Below, piece after piece: positions 8,302-15,943 of a DNA stretch of 29,698 nucleotides. The notes beneath the pieces were generated by a model. The model did no database searches and had not been told where the DNA came from. It was given only the letters and a program-made list of their open reading frames with translations. The position numbers and the translations under genes were made by a program. Every line of letters begins with the position of its first letter. The first letter of the stretch is position 1. Location: the NCBI GenBank assembly GCA_025997795.1, contig BNVB01000028.1:1-29698 (forward strand), written 5' to 3'. The DNA comes from Spirochaetia bacterium. Its GTDB lineage: Bacteria > Spirochaetota > Spirochaetia > Treponematales > Breznakiellaceae.

Positions 8302-9123
8302 ATGTACAACAAGCTGACCAATGAACTTGCTGTTTGCGGTATCAACGCCGTCCGTTCCCTAAGCGAAGTCCATCCTGAAAAGATTAACCGTCTTTTTTTG
8401 CGGGAAGAACGGCTGCCGCTTTTTACCCGGCTCTGCAAAAATCTGGCGGAACGGAAGCGGCCCTATAAAATGTGTGACGATGAAGAACTGGAACGGCTCT
8501 GTAAAACCAGCCACCACCAGGGCATTGTGGCGATGATCCATGAACCAGTGGTGGAACCTGCTGCTCCGGAAGATCTTGAGACATGGGCGGCGGCGGAAAA
8601 AACGGGCCTTCTCCTTTGTGATATAGGGAACGATCTTAACCTGGGGGCCATTGTCAGATCTGCCGCTTTTTTTGATGCATCTCCCATTATCCTTACGGAA
8701 AACCGGTTTACCCGTAAAACAGAAGTTCCGTCCCCGGAAACAGATAGCGAACCTGTTATGGATACCTTTGTCCGGCTTAGTACCGCTGCATACCGTGCTG
8801 CCGAAGGCGGAATGGAACACGTGGAATTCCGTTCGGTTCGCAGTCCTGCGGCGTTTTTGCGGAGCGCCTCGAAACAGCTTGTTACCATTGGGACCGATCC
8901 CCGTGCTAGGATTCGCATCCACGATTTGCCTAAAATCATTCAGGAACAGCGAAAAAAAAAGTCTGGTATTGTCCTGGTATTGGGTAACGAAGAAACAGGC
9001 CTGCCGCCGGAAGTAAAAGAGTTTTGTTCCATATTGGCCCGTATCCCCGGAACCGGCGCCATCGAAAGCCTTAATGTTGCCCAGGCCGCCTCGCTCTTTT
9101 TGCAGGAACTCTATGAACAGTAA
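8302..9123 (+). CDS. TrmH/SpoU-family (SPOUT) RNA 2'-O-methyltransferase
   Basis: From the ATG at 8302 the protein has 273 residues. The N-terminal third (NAVRSLSEVHPEKINRLFL...HQGIVAM) is the SpoU substrate-binding domain, which resembles an L30e fold. The C-terminal part is the knotted SPOUT domain with its three motifs: NLGAIVRSAAFF (motif 1), VLVLGNEETGLP (motif 2) and IPGTGAIESLNVAQAASLFL (motif 3). These bind S-adenosylmethionine and place the catalytic Arg/Asn, so methyl transfer to a ribose 2'-OH of rRNA or tRNA is expected; the target base cannot be read from sequence. A segment near residue 130 (TRKTEVPSPETDSEP) looks like a lineage-specific loop. The frame stays open much further upstream, but that part lies opposite the adenosyltransferase gene, and the promoter at 8264-8292 fixes the start at 8302. 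The next gene follows after 18 bases. Confidence 0.88.
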   Translation: MYNKLTNELAVCGINAVRSLSEVHPEKINRLFLREERLPLFTRLCKNLAERKRPYKMCDDEELERLCKTSHHQGIVAMIHEPVVEPAAPEDLETWAAAEKTGLLLCDIGNDLNLGAIVRSAAFFDASPIILTENRFTRKTEVPSPETDSEPVMDTFVRLSTAAYRAAEGGMEHVEFRSVRSPAAFLRSASKQLVTIGTDPRARIRIHDLPKIIQEQRKKKSGIVLVLGNEETGLPPEVKEFCSILARIPGTGAIESLNVAQAASLFLQELYEQ

Positions 9124-9141
9124 GGCACCGGAACAGCTGTA

Positions 9142-9810
9142 ATGGAAGCTGCCGAACTCCTGGCTGCCCTTGTCCGGCAGCGTATAGAAAGCCGATACCG
9201 CCGTATCCGCTTTGTACATCTGGAATTGGCAAAATTGGATACTGCGGCACCCATTCCAGACCCCGCGCTTATAAGCCGGGAAAGTTTTGAAGATTTTGTT
9301 TTTAGTCGGATTGATTTTTCTATTTACAAAAAAATTGACACAGAAGAATTCCGCCTGCTTTTTGATGAAGGACTAAACGACTATAGTGAAGATTTTTATC
9401 AAAATGCCTTTAAGATAAGCCGCGAAGAAGTCCGCCGGATTATCGGCGGTGTTTATATCCGGGTTGGTCCCTTTTACGTTTGTAAAAGGACCAGCCCGCT
9501 GCTGCTGTCGATTATGCGGACCCTGCATACTTCGCTGGAATTTGTTCCGCTCATTGGCAATGCTGATCTTGCCGGTATTTTACCTGCCGGCAAAAAACCG
9601 GAACAAATTCGCGCCGTGGCAGAAGCCCTTGATGGTTTAGTGATCCGCCATGATGACGGCATGGAAACAAAACTGTTTGTTCCAAAGGAACAAACAACCT
9701 GTGCAGCACAGGACGGCGCAGCACAGGACGGCGCACAATACAGCAATGCTGTGTTGCGCGCCATCTTTCACCCCCTGGGGAAGGCTTACACCGTTACGTT
9801 AATTCCGTAA
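9142..9810 (+). CDS. Hypothetical protein in operon with the SPOUT methyltransferase
   Basis: I do not recognise this 222-residue protein. It has no signal peptide or membrane helix. The N-terminal half is charged and helical; the middle (REEVRRIIGGVYIRVGPFYVCKRTSP) looks like beta strands. Near residues 187-196 a 15-base unit is tandemly duplicated (AQDGAAQDGA), which suggests a recent expansion. It starts 18 bases after the methyltransferase stop and is probably co-transcribed. Its last codons lie inside the strong terminator hairpin at 9784-9820, so the C-terminus (AYTVTLIP) is encoded by the left arm and loop of that stem. Confidence 0.75.
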   Translation: MEAAELLAALVRQRIESRYRRIRFVHLELAKLDTAAPIPDPALISRESFEDFVFSRIDFSIYKKIDTEEFRLLFDEGLNDYSEDFYQNAFKISREEVRRIIGGVYIRVGPFYVCKRTSPLLLSIMRTLHTSLEFVPLIGNADLAGILPAGKKPEQIRAVAEALDGLVIRHDDGMETKLFVPKEQTTCAAQDGAAQDGAQYSNAVLRAIFHPLGKAYTVTLIP

Positions 9811-9820
9811 CGGTGTAAGC
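9784..9820. terminator. Bidirectional terminator hairpin between convergent genes
   Basis: A perfect 15-bp stem, GCTTACACCGTTACG paired with CGTAACGGTGTAAGC, around a 7-base loop. It contains the stop codon of the upstream gene and faces the 3' end of the gene on the other strand. It is followed by GCTAGC-type palindromes (9824-9847) and has no long T run, so termination may be imperfect. Confidence 0.65.
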
Positions 9821-9840
9821 TTCTAGCGCCGCTAGCACTG

Positions 9841-10359
9841 CTAGCGCCTCCGTTCAGTTTGTCCTCTGCCGCCGGGCGCACAGTGCGAATCTCTGCCGCT
9901 GGACTGGCGGTTCCAGCCGGGGCCCCGGTTTCCACTAAAGTTGGAACCCCGGGTGTCCCCTAAAGGGGAACCCATAAAATTCCGCTGTCCCGCTGCCGGG
10001 GCAAGATCGTAGGATTTACCGGCAATGGTAAGTTTGGATGCCCACAGCATTTTTTCGTTTCCCTGGGGAAAATTGCGGACGTATCCTTCCAGACTAATCC
10101 GGGCTCCTTCTTTTAGACCGTCCACAAAACCGATAAGCCGCTGGATACCCGCCACATAGTACACATCACTTCCGCTTTGCAGGGCAATGCGTCCCTTAAC
10201 CAGGGCAAGCTGTCCGCTTACTGTTACGGCTGCCGGAGCTGCCGGAGCTGCCGCAGCAGCATCCATTCCAGACCCCGCAGGTGTTGCCGCAGGCGCTGTT
10301 TGAGCAAAAACAGCGGCGGCGGACAAGATCAGTACAAAAACAACAATCGTTCTTTTCAT
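9841..10359 (-). CDS. Small secreted protein of unknown function with OB-like core
   Basis: The frame opens at 10386, but the AAGGAG site at 10365-10370 and the -10 box at 10389-10394 support a start at ATG 10359 or at the adjacent ATG 10362. The protein then begins MKRTIVVFVLILSAAAVFAQ, a classical signal peptide with an AFA/Q cleavage site. An Ala/Pro-rich linker follows (including SGMDAAAAAPAAPAA), then a beta-rich core of about 75 residues (VSGQLALVKGRIALQSGSDVYYV...GFVDGLKEGARISLEGYV) resembling a small periplasmic OB fold. The last 45 residues are Gly/Arg/Asn-rich and low in complexity; part of this tail is the 51-bp repeat at 9923-9973. The original C-terminus may have been replaced. 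The function is unknown. Confidence 0.75.
   Translation of the reverse strand: MKRTIVVFVLILSAAAVFAQTAPAATPAGSGMDAAAAAPAAPAAVTVSGQLALVKGRIALQSGSDVYYVAGIQRLIGFVDGLKEGARISLEGYVRNFPQGNEKMLWASKLTIAGKSYDLAPAAGQRNFMGSPLGDTRGSNFSGNRGPGWNRQSSGRDSHCAPGGRGQTERRR
9923..9973 (-). repeat. 51-bp in-frame dispersed repeat, copy B
   Basis: The partner of 7162-7212, read here on the minus strand in the same phase (GSPLGDTRGSNFSGNRG). It contains CCCCTTTAGGGG and a second imperfect inverted repeat, GGTTCCA...TGGAAACC. It is the GC-richer of the two copies, and its arms pair better. Confidence 0.75.
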
Positions 10360-10388
10360 CATATACTCCTTCATAGAAACTTGCATTT

Positions 10389-10399
10389 ATTATATAGCA
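10389..10399 (-). promoter_or_regulatory. Possible extended -10 promoter of the small secreted protein gene
   Basis: The minus strand reads TTGCTATATAATAAATG. TATAAT covers 10389-10394 and a TG lies a few bases upstream. No good -35 box is seen. The implied transcription start near 10382 rules out the ATG at 10386 and gives a leader of about 20 bases containing AAGGAG. Confidence 0.4.
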
Positions 10400-10485
10400 A
10401 GTTTCGTGCCAAGTCGTAAACGAGGGTTTTACCCGCTTTTTATATAGAATTTTGTTTTGGTAAGCATCTTTTATAACGTTACTGG

Positions 10486-10510
10486 AAAAATATACCCATA
10501 ACAGCGGGTA
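10486..10510 (-). terminator. Weak terminator after the FecR gene
   Basis: On the minus strand TACCC (10510-10506) and GGGTA (10497-10493) form a 5-bp stem around an 8-base loop, followed by TATATTTTT. It lies about 25 bases after the FecR stop codon. The stem is short. The remaining sequence from 10400 to 10534 shows nothing else I can name. Confidence 0.4.
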
Positions 10511-10534
10511 AATTTTCCCCGTTTCCAGCTGGTA

Positions 10535-12562
10535 TTAACGGAGTTTTGCTGTTACCGTAAAACGCCTTGCCATACTGGGATATGGTTTCCAGTTTCCCTT
10601 TTGATCTTTTTCATATACCTGCCATACATAATCGCCCTCGGTTAAGATGCCGGGATCGGTAATGGTATAGGAAGGGGTGCTTATAACAGAAAAAGGAATA
10701 AGTATTTCGCCATTGGCCCGATACAAGGCAAAGCCGTATTCCTCCGATTGTCCCATCCAGGCAAAATTAACCGATGCCATGGCGGCCAACTCTTTGGTAG
10801 TAAAGGCAAAACCGCCCTGGGGAAATGTTCCCCTTACCGAACCGCCGCCATTAACTCTCGTTAAACTCTGGCCTCTCGGCAGCACAACAGGCGGAGGAGC
10901 GGGCGGAGGTGGCGGCGCCACAACTACTGGCGGAGGAGGTGGTGGTGGCGGCGGCGGGGGTGGAGGAGGCGGCAGAGGGGGTTGCGGTGGTTCCGCATTT
11001 TGGGGCTGGACAAGCGGCGGCACAACAGGCGGAGGAGCGGGCGGCGGTTCCGGCGCCACAACTACTGGCGGCGGCGGTGGCGGCGATCCCGGTGTTACGG
11101 TAAAGTTCCGCAAAGCGGAACTAACCGAAACACCGCCTGCCGCAGCGGTAACCCGCCAGTAATATGTTTTTTCGCCCCTTAGCAAATTCTTTGGCAATGC
11201 ATACGAATTGGAAGAAACCTTCCGGTTAATCAAAAGTTTGGACATGGCAGGATTATCCGACAGCTCCACAATCCAATAATCCGCATCGTTATTGTAATTC
11301 CAGGAAAGCGAACGGTTTCCGGAACCGGTATAGATCTTTCCGTTTTGGGCGGGAAGCGCAAGTACCGGGGAAGGAAGTTTCCCGCTTATCGTTACAGAAA
11401 AAACACCGGTTTCCGAAGGAACGGCGGCGGCTCCTTTAATCAAAGTTGAAAAAACCGGTGTTACCCGCCAATACCAGCGGCCGCTTTCCAACCCGCCCTG
11501 GGTAATCGAAGTTCCCTGTACCCGGCGGGATACCGCAGGATCGCTCATATCCGCATGGGTGGAAATTTCCAAAAGATACCCCGATACTCCCTCTGCGGCG
11601 GACCAGGAAAGGGGCACCTGAGCTTTGTCAAAAAAAATCAATTCCGCCCCTTTTGCGGGGGCAAGCAGCGCCGTGGCTGCCGCAGGAATTATTTCCATTG
11701 TGCCGGATGGGTACCGGTTGTTTATTGGTTCGCTGCTGCCGCCCCTGGCAGGATAAACCCGCCAAAAATAATTACCCGGTTCCAGTGTTATGGAAACCGA
11801 TGAAACACCCTGCACGTCCCTCTCGGCAAGAATACGTTTAAATTTTTTGTCCAGGGCGGCTTCAACAATAATGTGAGTATCTTCAGTAAAGTTGATGGCA
11901 TTCCAGGAAAAAACAACGGGGGTCAGCGGTACGCCGGCAGTTCCCAGAATATGGGCAGAACGGCCAAAGGATGTTACGGCAAGCGCGGGATTGGTATCGG
12001 TTTCGCCGTTGGGCAGGCGGGCCAATACAGCGCCTGAATTAAGCTCCGTTCCATCAATAAGGGCCTGACCTTCAAGTACGGAAAAGTTGAATCCCAGAGC
12101 GCCCTTGTCCAGGCTGGCTTCTCCCTGGACTTCCATGGAAGAATCACCGCTGGAAATAAAAACATTCCGTGTACTGGAAACATCTATGTTACCGCCGGAA
12201 AAATCTACCCTGGCCCCTTCCTCATCATAAAATACCTGTATCAGGGTACTTTCGGACACATCAAGGCTTATTTCCTGGTCCCTAAAAATAATAAGCGCCT
12301 GGGAAAGTTCCGCCGTGCGGATTGTATCGCCGTTATAGATTGGGGACTCTTCTTTAAGCCTGTCCCATACAACACGGTCGTTAAATTTGCGGTGGGCGGT
12401 ACGGTTTTTAAAAATAATAACACCTACAGGTTCTTCAGGCTTAAACTGGGCGTAGTTATATTCCCGCCAGAAGCTCATTCCCGAAAGCCCTGTTCCGGCA
12501 AGGCAGATAATGATGATCACCAAATCGGCTGGCTTAAATTTTGTATTTTTTTTCTTCTGCAT
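10535..12562 (-). CDS. FecR-domain protein with fibronectin-like repeats and a long polyproline segment
   Basis: This 675-residue protein is anchored by one N-terminal membrane helix (about residues 13-32). Residues about 70-190 form a FecR domain (YNGDTIRTAELSQALIIFRDQEISLDVSESTLIQV). Three beta-sandwich, fibronectin-III-like repeats follow, each with a WRV core (YFWRVYPARG, WYWRVTPVF, YYWRVTAAAG). Next is a Pro/Ala/Val segment near residues 490-565 with a run of 15 prolines, then a last WQVYEKDQKG domain. The layout suggests an envelope protein whose polyproline rod spans the periplasm, with carbohydrate- or peptidoglycan-facing domains. The start codon lies inside the 3' end of the adenylate cyclase gene (29-base overlap), so translation is coupled and the two proteins probably act together. 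Confidence 0.85.
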   Translation of the reverse strand: MQKKKNTKFKPADLVIIIICLAGTGLSGMSFWREYNYAQFKPEEPVGVIIFKNRTAHRKFNDRVVWDRLKEESPIYNGDTIRTAELSQALIIFRDQEISLDVSESTLIQVFYDEEGARVDFSGGNIDVSSTRNVFISSGDSSMEVQGEASLDKGALGFNFSVLEGQALIDGTELNSGAVLARLPNGETDTNPALAVTSFGRSAHILGTAGVPLTPVVFSWNAINFTEDTHIIVEAALDKKFKRILAERDVQGVSSVSITLEPGNYFWRVYPARGGSSEPINNRYPSGTMEIIPAAATALLAPAKGAELIFFDKAQVPLSWSAAEGVSGYLLEISTHADMSDPAVSRRVQGTSITQGGLESGRWYWRVTPVFSTLIKGAAAVPSETGVFSVTISGKLPSPVLALPAQNGKIYTGSGNRSLSWNYNNDADYWIVELSDNPAMSKLLINRKVSSNSYALPKNLLRGEKTYYWRVTAAAGGVSVSSALRNFTVTPGSPPPPPPVVVAPEPPPAPPPVVPPLVQPQNAEPPQPPLPPPPPPPPPPPPPPPVVVAPPPPPAPPPVVLPRGQSLTRVNGGGSVRGTFPQGGFAFTTKELAAMASVNFAWMGQSEEYGFALYRANGEILIPFSVISTPSYTITDPGILTEGDYVWQVYEKDQKGNWKPYPSMARRFTVTAKLR
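10882..11068 (-). repeat. Duplicated polyproline-coding segment
   Basis: Two nearly identical blocks of about 50 bases (10882-10932 and 11013-11068) encode PVVVAPPPPPAPPPVV-like peptides and flank a G-rich run of GGC/GGT/GGA triplets. Such tracts are prone to slippage, so the length of this rod probably differs between strains. Confidence 0.7.
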
Positions 12563-14450
12563 CTATATTGACCTTGTCCATCTCAGGAACAGGAATGCCC
12601 AAAAGGGCCCGCAGTTCCGGCAGGGTTTTAGGTCCGGATGCGGTATCTTTAAAGTTTATCACCGCAAACATCCGCACGGGCTGTACCTTGCCTTTAAGCG
12701 TTACCGCAGGCATTTCTTCGGTGATAAGTTTATCTCCCACCAGCTGCCAGGTGGCTTCGGTAATAAGAATGTCTGTACCAAGCGGTTTGTTAAGGGCCTC
12801 TGTCCGGCTTGCCAGATTTACCGTATCGCCAATAACCGTATACTCCATCCGCTGTTCCGATCCGATTTGTCCGGCAATGACCAGGCCGGTATTAATCCCG
12901 CAGCCAATGCGGATCTCCGGATTTCCCGGATCGTTTTTAGTCCGCTTGGAATTAATCTCCAGTAAAGCTTCCCGCATCAAAAGGGCAGTCTTGACGCAGT
13001 TAAACGCATCCAGGGCTGGTGAACCGGCGGTAAAAGCGGTACCCCAATGGGCCATTACTCCGTCACCAATAAATTTATCCACCACTCCACCGGTTTGTTC
13101 CACACAGTCTATCATGTGGGTAAAGTATTCGTTCAGCCAAAGAACGATCCGGTTAAACGCGTCCTTTCCAAAGAATTTGTTAAAATTTTCGCTTTTTTCG
13201 GTAAAACCACGGATATCGCTAAAGAAAATCGTTGCATGTTTGGGAAGGCCCCCTGGTTTAATCTCGCCCCGCATGGCCCGGACCGCTATATCCCTGTTGG
13301 TAAAACGGCCAAAAATCTCTAGAGCGCTGGACATCTTGCCAAAACTTTCTGTTAAAAGACCCAGCTCGTCTTTTGTTTTAGACTCAAGCCTAACCCCGAA
13401 TTCGCCCTGTTCAATTTGCAGTGCGGCATCGGCCAGGCTTCGTATCGGACGACTGATCGTTTTGGAGAAAAACCAAACCAGGAGGATGGCGATAAAAAGC
13501 ACTCCCGTGGTAAGCGCTATATTCTGCCGGGTAATACCCTGCACCGCCTGGAATACCGTATCGTGAGGTATGGTGGTTATCACCGTAGCGTCCATTTGGA
13601 CAAGCCGGAGGTATGCGCCAAAATACTTAAGGCCGTCGGCATCGGTATAGGAAACCTGACGGTTGTTATCTCCCGCTTCCTGCATGACCGCCACCAGGGG
13701 CATTTTGGAAAAATTGGCGGCCCCCATAACCAGGTCCGTATCGGAATGGAGCAGTATTTCCCCTTTTCCGTTAATCATAAAACTGGAATTGGTGCCGGTA
13801 CTCAACGATTCAGAAAGTTCATCGGGAACAAAAAAAACCTGTATCGTTTGGAGTCCGGCCTGCCGTAAACGGGTAAAGACCATTATTAAAAGGTGAATCT
13901 GAAAATCGGGCGAAGCGTTTATAAACGTTATTCCGCCGTCGGGAGAAGCGGTAAAAGTGTTTGTTTCAAGATACTGCTGAACCTTTTGCAGATCGATATT
14001 ATTGGAAAGAAAGAACTGTTCATTGGGAATAAGCGTTTTAACAGGCTGGTCTGTTTCGGCCGGACCGGCGCTTGTGGTAACGGCTATGGCAGCAATATTC
14101 TGGTTCCGGCTAAAAAAGTAACGGGCCAGTTCCGGGTCTCCTGCGGGGCGAAGGTCCCTCCCCGGTTCGCTCGCAGAGTGAAGATTTACTGCTTCACTCC
14201 GGTCAAGCATTTCCAGGTACAAAAGCGCTGCCGATTGTATGGGCCGGAAAAACCCCTCTGCCTGGGAACCGGCCTGGCGGTTAACGGTAAAGTTATTGTC
14301 CTCTGCGGTACGCTGGACATCCTGGGTACTAATTACCGAAACCAACAGAGTAAGCATTCCCAGAGATACCAGTACCAGAATCGAAATGATTATAACCAGC
14401 TTGGCCGCTATGGGGAATATAATACGGGTTTTAGCGTGTTGGTTTGCCAT
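12534..14450 (-). CDS. Membrane-bound class III adenylate cyclase
   Basis: This 638-residue protein has a transmembrane helix at residues 10-38, an extracytoplasmic sensor domain of about 270 residues, a second helix near 305-325, a HAMP domain (SRPIRSLADAALQIEQGEFGVRL) and a C-terminal class III cyclase domain. The two metal-binding Asp residues are in FFSDIRGFTE and FIGDGVMAHWG. The Lys in DKFIGD and the Asp in VIGDTVNLASR are the residues that select ATP rather than GTP, and NLASR supplies the transition-state Asn and Arg. cAMP synthesis in response to an outside signal is therefore expected. The sensor contains SASEPGRDLRPAGDPE, coded by a GC-rich inverted repeat (about 14145-14172) that may be another in-frame insert. 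FecR follows with a 29-base overlap. Confidence 0.93.
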   Translation of the reverse strand: MANQHAKTRIIFPIAAKLVIIISILVLVSLGMLTLLVSVISTQDVQRTAEDNNFTVNRQAGSQAEGFFRPIQSAALLYLEMLDRSEAVNLHSASEPGRDLRPAGDPELARYFFSRNQNIAAIAVTTSAGPAETDQPVKTLIPNEQFFLSNNIDLQKVQQYLETNTFTASPDGGITFINASPDFQIHLLIMVFTRLRQAGLQTIQVFFVPDELSESLSTGTNSSFMINGKGEILLHSDTDLVMGAANFSKMPLVAVMQEAGDNNRQVSYTDADGLKYFGAYLRLVQMDATVITTIPHDTVFQAVQGITRQNIALTTGVLFIAILLVWFFSKTISRPIRSLADAALQIEQGEFGVRLESKTKDELGLLTESFGKMSSALEIFGRFTNRDIAVRAMRGEIKPGGLPKHATIFFSDIRGFTEKSENFNKFFGKDAFNRIVLWLNEYFTHMIDCVEQTGGVVDKFIGDGVMAHWGTAFTAGSPALDAFNCVKTALLMREALLEINSKRTKNDPGNPEIRIGCGINTGLVIAGQIGSEQRMEYTVIGDTVNLASRTEALNKPLGTDILITEATWQLVGDKLITEEMPAVTLKGKVQPVRMFAVINFKDTASGPKTLPELRALLGIPVPEMDKVNIDAEEKKYKI

Positions 14451-14465
14451 ATATACCTAATTCTA

Positions 14466-14494
14466 AAGATAATCCTCTACAGTAAGAAAAACAA
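14466..14494 (-). promoter_or_regulatory. Promoter of the adenylate cyclase gene
   Basis: On the minus strand TTGTTT (14489-14494), a 17-base spacer and TATCTT (14466-14471). The predicted start near 14459 leaves a leader of about 9 bases before the ATG at 14450, without a clear Shine-Dalgarno. Confidence 0.45.
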
Positions 14495-14506
14495 GGGATA
14501 ACCAGC

Positions 14507-14535
14507 TTGCACGATCCTGGCGTTAGGCTTATACT
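14507..14535 (+). promoter_or_regulatory. Promoter of the phosphofructokinase gene
   Basis: TTGCAC (14507-14512), a 17-base spacer and TATACT (14530-14535). The predicted start near 14542 falls inside the AAGGAG ribosome-binding site (14540-14545), giving a leader of about 11 bases before the ATG at 14553. Confidence 0.65.
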
Positions 14536-14552
14536 ATAGAAGGAGTAAAAAC

Positions 14553-15911
14553 ATGGCCAACGATTTTACCATTGAAGAACTGGGAAAGTGCAATATTAAA
14601 TCCCCCATAACCATGTCCAAGGTTCATGGGGATTTTGTCGCCAACTATGTCACCGACGAGGAATTTGTCCGTCTGGAAACAGCAGTCAAGCTGGGTAAAC
14701 AGGAGCCGCTGGACCGGAAACAGGTCTTTGAGGCCGCCGGACCCCGGGAAATGATTTACTTTAGCCCCCAGCATGTCCATGCGGGTATCGTAAGCTGCGG
14801 CGGTCTCTGCCCCGGCATTAACGACGTTATCCGGGCCATAGTCCGCTGTCTTTGGTACCGTTACGGGGTACGCCGCATTACCGGTATCCGTTACGGCTAC
14901 AAGGGCTTTCTCCCGGAATACCACTTTGGTACCAGGGAATTGACCCCCGATGTGGTGGACGATATCCATAAACTTGGGGGTACCTATCTGGGCAGCGCCC
15001 GGGGCGGCGGCAAGGAAGTGGCAAAAATCGTTGATGCCATGGAACAGCTTAACCTTAATATGCTTTTTACCATTGGCGGGGACGGCACCCAGCGGGGCGC
15101 CCTGGATATAGCCGAAGAAATCGGCAAGCGCAAACTTAAAATTGCCAATATCGGCATCCCCAAGACCGTGGACAACGATTTTTCCTTTATACAGCGATCT
15201 TTTGGTTTTGACACCGCCGTTGCCAAGGCCGTAGAAGTAGTTAACGCCGCCCACATGGAAGCACATTCGCAGATCAACGGAATAGGCCTTGTCAAGGTTA
15301 TGGGCCGGGAATCGGGCTTTATCGCCGCCCATACCGCCCTGGCAAGCCACGAAGTTAACTTTGTGTTAATCCCGGAAATTCCCTTTGAACTGGACGGCCC
15401 CAACGGTTTCCTCCACCATCTGGAAGAACGGCTCCAACGGTCCAAACACGCCGTGGTTATCGTTGCCGAAGGGGCCCTGCAGGATCAGCTGATTAAAGAA
15501 GTAAAAACCGATGCCGGCGGCAACGTAAAAATGGCCGATGTAGGTACCTATGTGCGGGACAAGATAACCGAGTATTTTGACGATAAGGAAATGGAGATCA
15601 ACCTTAAATACATCGATCCCAGTTACCAGATCCGTTCCGCCCAGGCCAACCCCAGCGATTCAATTTACTGCGAACGGCTTGGAAACGCTGCGGCCCATGC
15701 CGCCATGGCTGGGAAAACCAAGTGTGTCATAGGCCTGGTAAACAATGAATTTGTTCACCTGCCCACCAGAGCGGTAGTTTCCCAGCGCAGCCATGTGGAC
15801 CCCGAGGGCAACCTTTGGAGGGATACCCTGGACGCTACCCACCAGCCAATCTTGATGGTGAATAATCCCATGGCGGCCTTCTTTAAGGAAGGCGATACTG
15901 AAATGCGGTAA
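14553..15911 (+). CDS. pfkA: 6-phosphofructokinase, trypanosome/plant-like long form
   Basis: This 452-residue cytosolic glycolytic enzyme phosphorylates fructose 6-phosphate to the 1,6-bisphosphate. The N-terminal glycine loop is GGLCPGINDVIR. The nucleotide-site motif is GGDGTQRGA and the catalytic loop is IPKTVDND; later motifs are MGRESGFIA and IVAEGA. In this superfamily PPi-dependent enzymes have Asp in place of the second Gly of GGDGT and Lys in PKT. Here Gly is kept together with Lys, the pattern of the Trypanosoma brucei enzyme, which uses ATP. ATP is therefore the more likely donor, although many databases label such proteins PPi-dependent. A perfect AAGGAG site supports the start. 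A hairpin starts at the stop codon. Confidence 0.92.
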   Translation: MANDFTIEELGKCNIKSPITMSKVHGDFVANYVTDEEFVRLETAVKLGKQEPLDRKQVFEAAGPREMIYFSPQHVHAGIVSCGGLCPGINDVIRAIVRCLWYRYGVRRITGIRYGYKGFLPEYHFGTRELTPDVVDDIHKLGGTYLGSARGGGKEVAKIVDAMEQLNLNMLFTIGGDGTQRGALDIAEEIGKRKLKIANIGIPKTVDNDFSFIQRSFGFDTAVAKAVEVVNAAHMEAHSQINGIGLVKVMGRESGFIAAHTALASHEVNFVLIPEIPFELDGPNGFLHHLEERLQRSKHAVVIVAEGALQDQLIKEVKTDAGGNVKMADVGTYVRDKITEYFDDKEMEINLKYIDPSYQIRSAQANPSDSIYCERLGNAAAHAAMAGKTKCVIGLVNNEFVHLPTRAVVSQRSHVDPEGNLWRDTLDATHQPILMVNNPMAAFFKEGDTEMR

Positions 15912-15943
15912 ACCGCGGGGATTGGAATGGAAACCGCGGTTTT
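15910..15943 (+). promoter_or_regulatory. 9-bp hairpin between pfkA stop and the LarA-family start codon
   Basis: AAACCGCGG (15910-15918) can pair with CCGCGGTTT (15934-15942). It ends two bases before the GTG of the next gene and is followed by TTTT only in part (15940-15943). It could be a weak terminator of the pfkA message or a structure that hides the translation start of the downstream gene. The loop and right arm contain GGAATGGAAACCGCGG, similar to a unit repeated inside the downstream gene. Confidence 0.5.

Noticed and set aside
11104..11120. GTTCCGC-AAA-GCGGAAC palindrome in the FecR gene as a regulatory site
   Set aside because: It encodes an ordinary part of a fibronectin-like repeat (SALRNFTV) and has no promoter nearby; probably chance.
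10677..11162. Glycine-rich plus-strand frame opposite the FecR gene
   Set aside because: It is the antisense of the polyproline-coding tract; no start signals or recognisable protein.
12541..13566. Long plus-strand frame opposite the adenylate cyclase
   Set aside because: Shadow frame without ribosome-binding site; the minus strand carries a clear cyclase.
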